From the NCBI GenBank assembly GCA_033782935.1, contig JAWQEG010000412.1:919501-983500 (forward strand): 64,000 bases of DNA, given 5' to 3'. Below the pieces are notes generated by a model. It searched no databases. It had not been told where the DNA came from and saw nothing but the letters and a program-made list of their open reading frames with translations. Each line of letters starts with the position of its first letter. Within the stretch, counting starts at the first letter, position 1. The position numbers and the translations under genes are program-made. This DNA comes from Petrolisthes cinctipes (taxonomy: Eukaryota; Arthropoda; Malacostraca; Decapoda; Porcellanidae). Shown in pieces: positions 34,302-48,889 of this stretch.

Positions 34302-37072
34302 GAAAATACTCTAACACGGAGTAGGCATGTACAGATCGCTTCTGGGACCCCTAAATATCGAATTTTCGGGTGTTTTGGGACTGAATTTGAGATATCGACT
34401 TTTTGGCACCTAAAAGATCGATTTTTAGCATGTTTTTAGCCTATATTTTGAAAATATTCTAGCACTGTACAGATTGCTTCTGGGACCCCAAAATATTGAA
34501 TTTTCGGGTGTTTTGAGCCTGAATTTGAGATATAAACGGGTACAGAAGATACATGCACATATTGACTTTGGGCACCAAAAATATCGATTTTCAGCATTTT
34601 TTGTGCCTGAATTTTGAAAATACTCTAACACGGAGTAGGCATGTACAGATCGCTTCTGGGACCCCAAAATATCGAATTTTCGGGTGTTTAGGGCCAGAAT
34701 TTGAGATATAAACGGGTACAGAAGATGCATGCACATATCGACTTTTGGGCACCTAAAAGATCGATTTTCAGTATGTTTTTGGCGTGTATTTTGAAAATAC
34801 TCTAAGACGGAGTAGGCATGTACAGATACCTTCTGGGACCTCTAAATATCGATTTTTCGGGGGTTTTGGGACTGAATTTGAGATATCGATTTTTGGCACC
34901 TAAAATGTCGATTTTTAGCATGTTTTTAGCCTATATTTTGAAAATATTCTAGCACTGAGTAGGCATGTACATATTGTTTCTGGGACCCCAAAATATTGAA
35001 TTTTCGGGTGTTTTGAGCCTGAATTTGAGATATAAACGGGTACTGAAGATGCATGCACATATCGACTTTTGTGCACCTAAAAGATCGATTTTCAGTATGT
35101 TTTGAGCATGTATTTTGAAAATACTCTAACACGGAGTAGGCATGTACAGATCGCTTCTGGGACCCCTAAATATCGAATTTTCGGGTGTTTTGGGACTGAA
35201 TTTGAGATATCGACTTTTTAGCACCAAAAAGATCGATTTTTAGCATGTTTTTAGCCTATATTTTGAAAATATTCTAGCACTGTGTAGGCATGTACAGATT
35301 GCTTCTGGGACCCCAAAATATCGAATTTTCGGGTGTTTAGGGCCAGAATTTGAGATATAAACGGGTACAGAAGATGCATGCACATATCGACTTTTGGGCA
35401 CCTAAAAGATCGATTTTCAGTATGTTTTTGGCCTGTATTTTGAAAATACTCTAACACGGAGTAGGCATGTACAGATACCTTCTGGGACCTCTAAATATCG
35501 AATTTTCGACCGTTTTGGGACTGAATTTGAGATATCGATTTTTTGGCACCTAAAATGTCGATTTTTAGCATGTTTTTAGCCTATAGTTTGAAAATATTCT
35601 AGCACTGTACAGATTGCTTCTGGAACCCCAAAATATTGAATTTTTGGGTGTTTTGAGCCTGAATTTGAGATATAAACGGGTACAGAAGATACATGCACAT
35701 ATTGACTTTGGGCACCAAAAATATCGATTTTCAGCATTTTTTGGGCCTGAATTTTGAAAATACTCTAACACGGAGTAGGCATGTACAGATCGCTTCTGGG
35801 ACCCCAAAATATCGAATTTTCGGGTGTTTAGGGCCAGAATTTGAGATATAAACGGGTACAGAAGATGCATGCACATATCGACTTTTGGGCACCTAACAGA
35901 TCGATTTTCAGTATGTTTTTGGCCTGTATTTTGAAAATACTCTAAGACGGAGTAGGCATGTACAGATACCTTCTGGGACCTCTAAATATCGATTTTTCGG
36001 GTGTTTTGGGACTGAATTTGAGATATCGATTTTTGGCACCTAAAATGTCGATTTTTAGCATGTTTTTAGCCTATATTTTGAAAATATTCTAGCACTGAGT
36101 AGGCATGTACATATTGCTTCTGGGACCCCAAAATATTGAATTTTCGGGTGTTTTGAGCCTGAATTTGAGATATAAACGGGTACTGAAGATGCATGCACAT
36201 ATCGACTTTTGTGCACCTAAAAGATCGATTTTCAGTATGTTTTGAGCATGTATTTTGAAAATACTCTAACACGGAGTAGGCATGTACAGATCGCTTCTGG
36301 GACCCCTAAATATCGAATTTTCGGGTGTTTTGGGACTGAATTTGAGATATCGACTTTTTATCACCAAAAAGATCGATTTTTAGCATGTTTTTAGCCTATA
36401 TTTTGAAAATATTCTAGCACTGTGTAGGCATGTACAGATTGCTTCTGGGACCCCAAAATATCGAATTTTCGGGTGTTTAGGGCCAGAATTTGAGATATAA
36501 ACGGGTACAGAAGATGCATGCACATATCGACTTTTGGGCACCTAAAAGATCGATTTTCAGTATGTTTTTGGCCTGTATTTTGAAAATACTCTAACACGGA
36601 GTAGGCATGTACAGATACCTTCTGGGACCTCTAAATATCGAATTTTCGGGTGTTTAGGGACTGAATTTGAGATATCGATTTTTTGGCACCTAAAATGTCG
36701 ATTTTTAGCATGTTTTTAGCCTATAGTTTGAAAATATTCTAGCACTGTACAGATTGCTTCTGGAACCCCAAAATATTGAATTTTCGGGTGTTTTGAGCCT
36801 GAATTTGAGATATAAACGGGTACAGAAGATACATGCACATATTGACTTTGGGCACCAAAAATATCGATTTTCAGCATGTTTTGGGCCTGAATTTTGAAAA
36901 TACTCTAACACGGAGTAGGCATGTACAGATCGCTTCTGGGACCCCAAAATATCGAATTTTCGGGTGTTTAGGGCCAGAATTTGAGATATAAACGGGTACA
37001 GAAGATGCATGCACATATCGACTTTTGGGCACCTAAAAGATCGATTTTCAGTATGTTTTTGGCCTGTATTTT
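34302..37072. repeat. 1,140-bp seven-monomer HOR, two and a half copies
   Basis: Copy 1 (34302-35441) and copy 2 (35442-36581) each consist of a 491-bp trimer, a 324-bp dimer and a 325-bp dimer. Copy 3 starts at 36582 and keeps only its trimer. Shared variants are TACATATTG in the B at 34940/36080 and TAGCACC or TATCACC followed by AAAAAGATCG. Single-copy changes include GACCGTTTTGGG near 35,510. Confidence 0.86.
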
Positions 37073-40000
37073 GAAAATACTCTAACACGGAGTAGGCATG
37101 TACAGATCGCTTCTGGGACCTCTAAATATCGATTTTTCGGGTGTTTTGGGACTGAATTTGAGATATCGACTTTTTAGCACCAAAAAGATCGATTTTTAGC
37201 ATGTTTTTAGCCTATATTTTGAAAATATTCTAGCACTGTGTAGGCATGTACAGATTGCTTCTTGGACCCTAAAATATTGAATTTTCGGGTGTTTTGAGCC
37301 TGAATTTGAGATATAAACGGGTACCGAAGATGCATGCACATATCGACTTTTGTGCATCTAAAAGATCGATTTTCAGTATGTTTTGAGCATGTATTTTGAA
37401 AATACTCTAACACGGAGTAGGCATATACAGATCGCTTCTGGGACCCCTAAATATCGAATTTTCGGGTGTTTTGGGACTGAATTTGAGATATCGACTTTTT
37501 GGCACCTAAAAGATCGATTTTTAGCATGTTTTTAGTCTATATTTTGAAAATATTCTAGCACCGACTAGGCATGTACAGATTGCTTCTGGGACCCCAAAAT
37601 ATTGAATTTTCGGGTGTTTTGAGCCTGAATTTGAGATATAAACGGGTACAGAAGATACATGCACATATTGACTTTGGGCACCAAAAATATCGATTTTCAG
37701 CATGTTTTGGGCCTGAATTTTGAAAATACTCTAACACGGAGTAGGCATGTACAGATCGCTTCTGGGACCCGCAAATATCGAATTTTCGGGTGTTTAGGGC
37801 CAGAATTTGGGATATAAACGGGTACAGAAGATGCATGCACATATCGACTTTTGGGCACCTAAAAGATCGATTTTCAATATGTTTTTGGCCTGTATTTTGA
37901 AAATACTCTAACACGGAGTAGGCATGTACAGATACCTTCTGGGACCACTAAATATCGAATTTTCGGGTATTTTGGGACTGAATTTGAGATATCGATTTTT
38001 TGGCACCTAAAATGTCGATGTTTAGCATGTTTTTAGCATATATTTTGAAAATATTCTAGCACTGTGTAGGCATGTACAGATTGCTTCTGGAACCCCAAAA
38101 TATTGAATTTTCGGGTGTTTTGAGCCTGAATTTGAGATATAAACGGGTACTGAAGATGCATGCACATATCGACTTTTGTGCACCTAAAAGACCGATTTTC
38201 AGTATGTTTTGAGCATGTATTTTGAAAATATTCTAACACGGAGTAGGCATGTACAGATCGCTTCTGGGACCCCAAAATATCGAATTTTCGGGTGTTTAGG
38301 GCCAGAATTTGAGATATAAACGGGTACAGAAGATGCATGCACATATCGACTTTTGGGCACCTAAAAGATCGATTTTCAGTATGTTTTTGGCCTGTATTTT
38401 GAAAATACTCTAACACGGAGTAGGCATTTACAGATACCTTCTGGGACCTCTAAATATCGAATTTTCGGGTGTTTTGGGACTGAATTTGAGATATCGATTA
38501 ATTGGCACCTAAAATGTCGATTTTTAGCATGTTTTTAGCCTATAATTTGAAAATATTCTAGCACTGTGTAGGCATGTACAGATTGCTTCTGTGACCCCAA
38601 AATATTGAATTTTCGGGTGTTTTGAGCCTGAATTTGAGATATAAACGGGTACAGAAGATACAAGCACATATTGACTTTGGGCATCTAAAATATCGATTTT
38701 CAGCATGTTTTGGGCCTGTATTTTGAAAATACTCTAACACTGAGTTACAGATCGCTTCTGGGACCCCTAAATATCGAATTTTCGGGTGTTTTGGGACTGA
38801 ATTTGAGATATCGACTTTTTGGCACCTAAAAGATCGATTTTTAGCATGTTTTTAGTCTATATTTTGAAAATATTCTAGCACTGACTAGGCATGTACAGAT
38901 TGCTTCTGGGACCCCAAAATATTGAATTTTCGGGTGTTTTGAGCCTGAATTTGAGATATAAACGGGTACAGAAGATACATGCACATATTGACTTTGGGCA
39001 CCAAAAATATCGATTTTCAGCATGTTTTGGGCCTGAATTTTGAAAATACTCTAACACGGAGTAGGCATGTACAGATCGCTTCTGGGACCCGCAAATATCG
39101 AATTTTCGGGTGTTTAGGGCCAGAATTTGGGATATAAACGGGTACAGAAGATGCATGCACATATCGACTTTTGGGCACCTAAAAGATCGATTTTCAGTAT
39201 GTTTTTGGCCTGTATTTTGAAAATACTCTAACACGGAGTAGGCATGTACAGATACCTTCTGGGACCACTAAATATCGAATTTTCGGGTGTTTTGGGACTG
39301 AATTTGAGATATCGATTTTTTGGCACCTAAAATGTCGATGTTTAGCATGTTTTTAGCCTATATTTTGAAAATATTCTAGCACTGTGTAGGCATGTACAGA
39401 TTGCTTCTGGGACCCCAAAATATTGAATTTTCGGGTGTTTTGAGCCTGAATTTGAGATATAAACGGGTACAGAAGATACATGCACATATTGACTTTGGGC
39501 ATCTAAAATATCGATTTTCAGCATGTTTTGGGCCTGTATTTTGAAAATACTCTAACACTGAGTAGGCATGTACAGATTGCTTCTGGGACCCCAAAATATT
39601 GAATTTTCGGGTGTTTTGAGCCTGAATTTGAGATATAAACGGGTACTGAAGATGCATGCACATATCGACTTTTGTGCACCTAAAAGATCGATTTTCAGTA
39701 TGTTTTGAGCATGTATTTTGAAAATACTCTAACACGGAGTAGGCATGTACAGATCGCTTCTGGGACCCCTAAATATCGAATTTTTGGGTGTTTTGGGACT
39801 GAATTTGAGATATCGACTTTTTGGCACCTAAAAGATCGATTTTTAGCATGTTTTTAACCTATATTTTGAAAATATTCTAGTACTGTACAGATTGCTTTTG
39901 GAACCCCAAAATATTGAATTTTCGGGTGTTTTGAGCCTGAATTTGAGATATAAACGGGTACAGAAGATACATGCACATATTGACTTTGGGCACCAAAAAT

Positions 40001-40210
40001 ATCGATTTTCAGCATGTTTTGGGCCTGAATTTTGAAAATACTCTAACACGGAGTAGGCAGGTACAGATCGCTTCTGGGACCCCAAAATATCGAATTTTCG
40101 GGTGTTTAGGGCCACAATTTGAGATATAAACGGGTACAGAATATGCATGCACATATCGACTTTTGGGCACCTAAAAGATCGATTTTCAGTATGTTTTTGG
40201 CCTGTATTTT
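37073..40210. repeat. Gamma-1 region, irregular units
   Basis: B starts are 37221, 37546, 38047, 38549, 38866, 39367 and 39868. The units at 37546 and 38866 (offset 1,320) are close copies sharing TTTTAGTCTATATTTT, CTAGGCATG and GGGATATAAACGGG. C at 38224 starts with B-type GAAAATATTC but continues CTAACACGG. The A at 38725-38865 is 141 bp with GAGTTACAG (7-bp loss) and follows B directly. Confidence 0.82.
38725..38865. repeat. 141-bp A monomer with 7-bp deletion
   Basis: GAGT is joined to TACAG, removing AGGCATG. The preceding monomer is an ordinary B (38549-38724), so C is missing here. The same structure is at 48784-48924 (offset 10,059), a specific marker that the surrounding segments are copies of each other. 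Confidence 0.87.
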
Positions 40211-43200
40211 GAAAATACTCTAACACGGAGTAGGCATGTACAGATACCTTCTGGGACCTCTAAATATCGAATTTTCGGGTGTTTTGGGACTGAATTTGAG
40301 ATATCGATTTTTTGGCACCTAAAATGTCGATTTTTAGCATGTTTTTAGCCTATATTTTGAAAATATTCTAGCACTGTGTAGGCATGTACAGATTGCTTCT
40401 GGGACCCCAAAATATTGAATTTTCGGGTGTTTTGAGCCTGAATTTGAGATATAAACGGGTACAGAAGATACATGCACATATTGACTTTGGGCATCTAAAA
40501 TATCGATTTTCAGCATGTTTTGGGCCTGTATTTTGAAAATACTCTAACACTGAGTAGGTATGTCCAGATTGCTTCTGGGACCCCAAAATATTGAATTTTC
40601 GGGTGTTTTGAGCCTGAATTTGAGATATAAACGGGTACTGAAGATGCATGCACATATCGACTTTTGTGCACATAAAAGATCGATTTTCAGTATGTTTTTG
40701 GCCTGTATTTTGAAAATACTCTAACACGGAGTAGGCATGTACAGATACCTTCTGGGACCTCTAAATATCGAATTTTCAGGTGTTTTGGGACTGAATTTGA
40801 GATATAGATTTTTTGGCACCTAAAATGTCGATTTTTAGCATGTTTTTAGCCTATATTTTGAAAATATTCTAGCACTGTGTAGGCATGTACAGATTGCTTC
40901 TGGGACCCCAAAATATTGAATTTTCGGGTGTTTTGAGCCTGAATTTGAGATATAAACGGGTACAGAAGATACATGCACATATTGACTTTGGGCATCTAAA
41001 ATATCGATTTTCAGCATGTTTTGGGCCTGTATTTTGAAAATACTCTAACACTGAGTAGGCATGTACAGATTGCTTCTGGGACTCCAAAATATTGAATTTT
41101 CGGGTGTTTTGAGCCTGAATTTGAGATATAAACGGGTACTGAAGATGCATGCACATATCGACTTTTGTGCACCTAAAAGATCGATTTTCAGTATGTTTTG
41201 AGCATTATTTTGAAAATACTCTAACACGGAGTAGGCAAATACAGATCGCTTCTGGGACCCCTAAATATCGAATTTTCGGGTGTTTTGGGACTGAATTTGA
41301 GATATCGACTTTTTGGCACCTAAAAGATCGATTTTTAGCATGTTTTTAGCCTATATTTTGAAAATATTCTAGCACTGAGTAGACATGTACAGATTTCTTC
41401 TGGGACCCCAAAATATTGAATTTTCGGGTGTTTTGAGCCTGAATTTGAGATATTAACGGGTACAGAAGATACATGCACATATTGACTTTGGGCATCTAAA
41501 ATATCGATTTTCAGCATGTTTTGGGCCTGTATTTTGAAAATACTCTAACACTGAGTAGGCATGTACAGATTGCTTCTGGGACCCCAAAATATTGAATTTT
41601 CGGGTGTTTTGAGCCTGAATTTGAGATATAAACGGGTACTAAAGATGTATGCACATATCGACTTTTGTGCACCTAAAAGATCGATTTTCAGTATGTTGTG
41701 AGCATGTATTTTGAAAATACTCTAACACGGAGTAGGCATGTACAGATCGCTTCTGGGACCCCTAAATATCGAATTTTCGGGTGTTTTGGGACTGAATTTG
41801 AGATATCGACTTTTTGGCACCTAAAAGATCGATTTTTAGCATGTTTTTAGCCTATATTTTGAAAATATTCTAGCACTGTACAGATAGCTTCTGGGACCCC
41901 AAAATATTGAATTTTCGGGTGTTTTGAGCCTGAATTTGAGATATAAACGGGTACAAAAGATACATGCACATATTGACTTTGGGCACCAAAAATATCGATT
42001 TTCAGCATGTTTTGGGCCTGAATTTTGAAAATACTCTAATACGGAGTAGGCATGTACAGATCGCTTTTGGGACCCCAAAATATCGAATTTTCGGGTGTTT
42101 AGGGCCAGAATTTGAGATATAAACGGGTACAGAAGATGCATGCACATATCGACTTTTGTGCACCTAAAAGATCGATTTTCAGTATGTTTTGAGCATGTAT
42201 TTTGAAAATACTCTAACACGGAGAAGGCATGTACAGATACCTTCTGGGACCTCTAAATATCGAATTTTCGGGCGTTTTGGGACTGAATTTGATATATCGA
42301 TTTTTTGGCACCTAAAATGTCGATTTTTAGCATGTTTTTAGCCTATATTTTGAAAATATTCTAACACTGTGTAGGCAAGTACAGATTGCTTCTGGGACCC
42401 CAAAATATTGAATTTTCGGGTGTTTTGAGCCTGAATTTGAGATATAAACGGGTACAGAAGATACATGCACATATTGACTTTGGGCATCTAAAATATCGAT
42501 TTTCAGCATGTTTTGGGCCTGTATTTTGAAAATACTCTAACAATGAGTAGACATGTACAGATTGCTTCTGGGACCCCAAAATATTGAATTTTCGGGTGTT
42601 TTGGACCTGAATTTGAGATATAAACGGGTACTGAAGATGCATGCACATATCGACTTTTGTGCACCTAAAAGATCGATTTTCAGTATGTTTTGAGCATGTA
42701 TTTTGAAAATACTCTAACACGGAGTAGGCATGTATAGATCGCTTCTGGGACCTCTAAATATCGAATTTTCGGGTGTTTTGGGACTGAATTTGAGATATCG
42801 ACTTTTTGGCACCTAAAAGATCGATTTTTAGCATGTTTTTAGCCTATATTTTGAAAATATTCTAGCACTGTACAGATTGCTTCTGGGACCCCAAAATATT
42901 GAATTTTCGGGTGTTTTGAGCCTGAATTTGAGATATAAACGGGTACAGAAGATACATGCACATATTGACTTTGGGCACCAAAAATATCGATTTTAAGAAT
43001 GTTTTGGGCCTGAATTTTGAAAATACTCTAACACGGAGTAGGCAGGTACAGATCGCTTCTGGGACCCCAAAATATCGAATTTTCGGGTGTTTAGGGCCAG
43101 AATTTGAGATATAAACGGGTACAGAATATGCATGCACATATCGACTTTTGGGCACCTAAAAGATCGATTTTCAGTATGTTTTTGGCCTGTATATTTAAAA

Positions 43201-46167
43201 TACTCTAACACGGAGTAGGCATGTACAGATACCTTCTGGGACCTCTAAATATCGAATTTTCGGGTGTTTTGGGACTGAATTTGAGATATCGATTTTTTGG
43301 CACCTAAAATGTCGATTTTTAGCATGTTTTTAGCCTATATTTTGAAAATATTCTAGCACTGTGTAGGCATGTACAGATTGCTTCTGGGACCCCAAAATAT
43401 TGAATTTTCGGGTGTTTTGAGCCTGAATTTGAGATATAAACGGGTACAGAAGATACATGCACATATTGACTTTGGGCATCTAAAATATCGATTTTCAGCA
43501 TGTTTTGGGCCTGTATTTTGAAAATACTCTAACACTGAGTAGGTATGTCCAGATTGCTTCTGGGACCCCAAAATATTGAATTTTCGGGTGTTTTGAGCCT
43601 GAATTTGAGATATAAACGGGTACTGAAGATGCATTTTGTGCACCTAAAAGATCGATTTTCAGTATGTTTTTGGCCTGTATTTTGAAAATACTCTAACACG
43701 GAGTAGGCATGTACAGATACCTTCTGGGACCTCTAAATATCGAATTTTCAGGTGTTTTGGGACTGAATTTGAGATATAGATTTTTTGGCACCTAAAATGT
43801 CGATTTTTAGCATGTTTTTAGCCTATATTTTGAAAATATTCTAGCACTGTGTAGGCATGTACAGATTGCTTCTGGGACCCCAAAATATTGAATTTTCGGG
43901 TGTTTTGAGCCTGAATTTGAGATATAAACGGGTACAGAAGATACATGCACATATTGACTTTGGGCATCTAAAATATCGATTTTCAGCATGTTTTGGGCCT
44001 GTATTTTGAAAATACTCTAACACTGAGTAGGCATGTACAGATTGCTTCTGGGACTCCAAAATATTGAATTTTCGGGTGTTTTGAGCCTGAATTTGAGATA
44101 TAAACGGGTACTGAAGATGCATGCACATATCGACTTTTGTGCACCTAAAAGATCGATTTTCAGTATGTTTTGAGCATTATTTTGAAAATACTCTAACACG
44201 GAGTAGGCAAATACAGATCGCTTCTGGGACCCCTAAATATCGAATTTTCGGGTGTTTTGGGACTGAATTTGAGATATCGACTTTTTGGCACCTAAAAGAT
44301 CGATTTTTAGCATGTTTTTAGCCTATATTTTGAAAATATTCTAGCACTGAGTAGACATGTACAGATTTCTTCTGGGACCCCAAAATATTGAATTTTCGGG
44401 TGTTTTGAGCCTGAATTTGAGATATTAACGGGTACAGAAGATACATGCACATATTGACTTTGGGCATCTAAAATATCGATTTTCAGCATGTTTTGGGCCT
44501 GTATTTTGAAAATACTCTAACACTGAGTAGGCATGTACAGATTGCTTCTGGGACCCCAAAATATTGAATTTTCGGGTGTTTTGAGCCTGAATTTGAGATA
44601 TAAACGGGTACTAAAGATGTATGCACATATCGACTTTTGTGCACCTAAAAGATCGATTTTCAGTATGTTGTGAGCATGTATTTTGAAAATACTCTAACAC
44701 GGAGTAGGCATGTACAGATCGCTTCTGGGACCCCTAAATATCGAATTTTCGGGTGTTTTGGGACTGAATTTGAGATATCGACTTTTTGGCACCTAAAAGA
44801 TCGATTTTTAGCATGTTTTTAGCCTATATTTTGAAAATATTCTAGCACTGTACAGATAGCTTCTGGGACCCCAAAATATTGAATTTTCGGGTGTTTTGAG
44901 CCTGAATTTGAGATATAAACGGGTACAGAAGATACATGCACATATTGACTTTGGGCACCAAAAATATCGATTTTCAGCATGTTTTGGGCCTGAATTTTGA
45001 AAATACTCTAATACGGAGTAGGCATGTACAGATCGCTTCTGGGACCCCAAAATATCGAATTTTCGGGTGTTTAGGGCCAGAATTTGAGATATAAACGGGT
45101 ATAGAAGATGCATGCACATATCGACTTTTGTGCACCTAAAAGATCGATTTTCAGTATGTTTTGAGCATGTATTTTGAAAATACTCTAACACGGAGAAGGC
45201 ATGTACAGATACCTTCTGGGACCTCTAAATATCGAATTTTCGGGCGTTTTGGGACTGAATTTGATATATCGATTTTTTGGCACCTAAAATGTCGATTTTT
45301 AGCATGTTTTTAGCCTATATTTTGAAAATATTCTAACACTGTGTAGGCAAGTACAGATTGCTTCTGGGACCCCAAAATATTGAATTTTCGGGTGTTTTGA
45401 GCCTGAATTTGAGATATAAACGGGTACAGAAGATACATGCACATATTGACTTTGGGCATCTAAAATATCGATTTTCAGCATGTTTTGGGCCTGTATTTTG
45501 AAAATACTCTAACAATGAGTAGACATGTACAGATTGCTTCTGGGACCCCAAAATATTGAATTTTCGGGTGTTTTGGACCTGAATTTGAGATATAAACGGG
45601 TACTGAAGATGCATGCACATATCGACTTTTGTGCACCTAAAAGATCGATTTTCAGTATGTTTTGAGCATGTATTTTGAAAATACTCTAACACGGAGTAGG
45701 CATGTATAGATCGCTTCTGGGACCTCTAAATATCGAATTTTCGGGTGTTTTGGGACTGAATTTGAGATATCGACTTTTTGGCACCTAAAAGATCGATTTT
45801 TAGCATGTTTTTAGCCTATATTTTGAAAATATTCTAGCACTGTACAGATTGCTTCTGGGACCCCAAAATATTGAATTTTCGGGTGTTTTGAGCCTGAATT
45901 TGAGATATAAACGGGTACAGCAGATACATGCACATATTGACTTTGGGCACCAAAAATATCGATTTTCAGCATGTTTTGGGCCTGAATTTTGAAAATACTC
46001 TAACACGGAGTAGGCATGTACAGATCGCTTCTGGGACCCCAAAATATCGAATTTTCGGGTGTTTAGGGCCAGAATTTGAGATATAAACGGGTACAGAAGA
46101 TGCATGCACATATCGACTTTTGGGCACCTAACAGATCGATTTTCAGTATGTTTTTGGCCTGTATTTT
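40211..46167. repeat. 2,972-bp 18-mer HOR, two copies
   Basis: B starts are 40359, 40860, 41360, 41861, 42352 and 42853, then 43344, 43832, 44332, 44833, 45324 and 45825. Unit lengths over one period are 488+500+501+491+501+491 = 2,972. Diagnostic variants: TTTTCAGGTG and ATATAGATTTTTT in the second A, GAGCATTATTTTG (one-base loss), GGCAAATACAG, ATATTAACGGG, TACTAAAGATG, TGTTGTGAGC, CACGGAGAAGG. The first copy lacks the 13-bp deletion at its start, having CACATAAAAG instead. Confidence 0.87.
43353..43643. repeat. Cb monomer with 13-bp deletion
   Basis: GATGCAT is joined to TTTGTGCACC at 43,634/43,635, removing GCACATATCGACT. It shortens the trimer to 488 bp. The identical join occurs at 54,520 and 58,484 and nowhere else I noticed, so it tags one HOR position across the 10,886-bp and 3,964-bp copies. 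Confidence 0.85.
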
Positions 46168-48889
46168 GAAAATACTCTAAGACGGAGTAGGCATGTACAG
46201 ATACCTTCTGGGACCTCTAAATATCGATTTTTCGGGTGTTTTGGGACTGAATTTGAGATATCGATTTTTGGCACCTAAAATGTCGATTTTTAGCATGTTT
46301 TTAGCCTATATTTTGAAAATATTCTAGCACTGAGTAGGCATGTACATATTGCTTCTGGGACCCCAAAATATTGAATTTTCGGGTGTTTTGAGCCTGAATT
46401 TGAGATATAAACGGGTACTGAAGATGCATGCACATATCGACTTTTGTGCACCTAAAAGATCGATTTTCAGTATGTTTTGAGCATGTATTTTGAAAATACT
46501 CTAACACGGAGTAGGCATGTACAGATCGCTTCTGGGACCCCTAAATATCGAATTTTCGGGTGTTTTGGGACTGAATTTGAGATATCGACTTTTTATCACC
46601 AAAAAGATCGATTTTTAGCATGTTTTTAGCCTATATTTTGAAAATATTCTAGCACTGTGTAGGCATGTACAGATTGCTTCTGGGACCCCAAAATATCGAA
46701 TTTTCGGGTGTTTAGGGCCAGAATTTGAGATATAAACGGGTACAGAAGATGCATGCACATATCGACTTTTGGGCACCTAAAAGATCGATTTTCAGTATGT
46801 TTTTGGCCTGTATTTTGAAAATACTCTAACACGGAGTAGGCATGTACAGATACCTTCTGGGACCTCTAAATATCGAATTTTCGGGTGTTTAGGGACTGAA
46901 TTTGAGATATCGATTTTTTGGCACCTAAAATGTCGATTTTTAGCATGTTTTTAGCCTATAGTTTGAAAATATTCTAGCACTGTACAGATTGCTTCTGGAA
47001 CCCCAAAATATTGAATTTTCGGGTGTTTTGAGCCTGAATTTGAGATATAAACGGGTACAGAAGATACATGCACATATTGACTTTGGGCACCAAAAATATC
47101 GATTTTCAGCATGTTTTGGGCCTGAATTTTGAAAATACTCTAACACGGAGTAGGCATGTACAGATCGCTTCTGGGACCCCAAAATATCGAATTTTCGGGT
47201 GTTTAGGGCCAGAATTTGAGATATAAACGGGTACAGAAGATGCATGCACATATCGACTTTTGGGCACCTAAAAGATCGATTTTCAGTATGTTTTTGGCCT
47301 GTATTTTGAAAATACTCTAACACGGAGTAGGCATGTACAGATCGCTTCTGGGACCTCTAAATATCGATTTTTCGGGTGTTTTGGGACTGAATTTGAGATA
47401 TCGACTTTTTAGCACCAAAAAGATCGATTTTTAGCATGTTTTTAGCCTATATTTTGAAAATATTCTAGCACTGTGTAGGCATGTACAGATTGCTTCTTGG
47501 ACCCTAAAATATTGAATTTTCGGGTGTTTTGAGCCTGAATTTGAGATATAAACGGGTACCGAAGATGCATGCACATATCGACTTTTGTGCATCTAAAAGA
47601 TCGATTTTCAGTATGTTTTGAGCATGTATTTTGAAAATACTCTAACACGGAGTAGGCATATACAGATCGCTTCTGGGACCCCTAAATATCGAATTTTCGG
47701 GTGTTTTGGGACTGAATTTGAGATATCGACTTTTTGGCACCTAAAAGATCGATTTTTAGCATGTTTTTAGTCTATATTTTGAAAATATTCTAGCACCGAC
47801 TAGGCATGTACAGATTGCTTCTGGGACCCCAAAATATTGAATTTTCGGGTGTTTTGAGCCTGAATTTGAGATATAAACGGGTACTGAAGATGCATGCACA
47901 TATCGACTTTTGTGCACCTAAAAGACCGATTTTCAGTATGTTTTGAGCATGTATTTTGAAAATATTCTAACACGGAGTAGGCATGTACAGATACCTTCTG
48001 GGACCACTAAATATCGAATTTTCGGGTATTTTGGGACTGAATTTGAGATATCGATTTTTTGGCACCTAAAATGTCGATGTTTAGCATGTTTTTAGCATAT
48101 ATTTTGAAAATATTCTAGCACTGTGTAGGCATGTACAGATTGCTTCTGGAACCCCAAAATATTGAATTTTCGGGTGTTTTGAGCCTGAATTTGAGATATA
48201 AACGGGTACTGAAGATGCATGCACATATCGACTTTTGTGCACCTAAAAGACCGATTTTCAGTATGTTTTGAGCATGTATTTTGAAAATATTCTAACACGG
48301 AGTAGGCATGTACAGATCGCTTCTGGGACCCCAAAATATCGAATTTTCGGGTGTTTAGGGCCAGAATTTGAGATATAAACGGGTACAGAAGATGCATGCA
48401 CATATCGACTTTTGGGCACCTAAAAGATCGATTTTCAGTATGTTTTTGGCCTGTATTTTGAAAATACTCTAACACGGAGTAGGCATTTACAGATACCTTC
48501 TGGGACCTCTAAATATCGAATTTTCGGGTGTTTTGGGACTGAATTTGAGATATCGATTAATTGGCACCTAAAATGTCGATTTTTAGCATGTTTTTAGCCT
48601 ATAATTTGAAAATATTCTAGCACTGTGTAGGCATGTACAGATTGCTTCTGTGACCCCAAAATATTGAATTTTCGGGTGTTTTGAGCCTGAATTTGAGATA
48701 TAAACGGGTACAGAAGATACAAGCACATATTGACTTTGGGCATCTAAAATATCGATTTTCAGCATGTTTTGGGCCTGTATTTTGAAAATACTCTAACACT
48801 GAGTTACAGATCGCTTCTGGGACCCCTAAATATCGAATTTTCGGGTGTTTTGGGACTGAATTTGAGATATCGACTTTTTGGCACCTAAA

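Larger units (their letters stand above)
35900..46050. repeat. Approximately 10-kb duplicated segment, copy 1
   Basis: From 35,896 (private CCTAACAGATCG) this segment pairs with copy 2 at offset 10,235 to about 37.6 kb, at 10,059 from about 38.0 to 38.8 kb, and at 10,886 from 38,866 to about 46.0 kb. Its end abuts the start of copy 2, so the arrangement is tandem. It includes 1,140-bp units, the 141-bp A and two rounds of the 2,972-bp HOR. Confidence 0.85.

Noticed and set aside
41149..41349. Plus-strand open frame of 66 codons, repeated at 44,121, 52,035, 55,007 and 58,971
   Set aside because: It exists only where a one-base loss (GAGCATTATTTTG) changes the frame, and it spans two monomers of different classes. 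Its recurrence reflects HOR copying, not selection.
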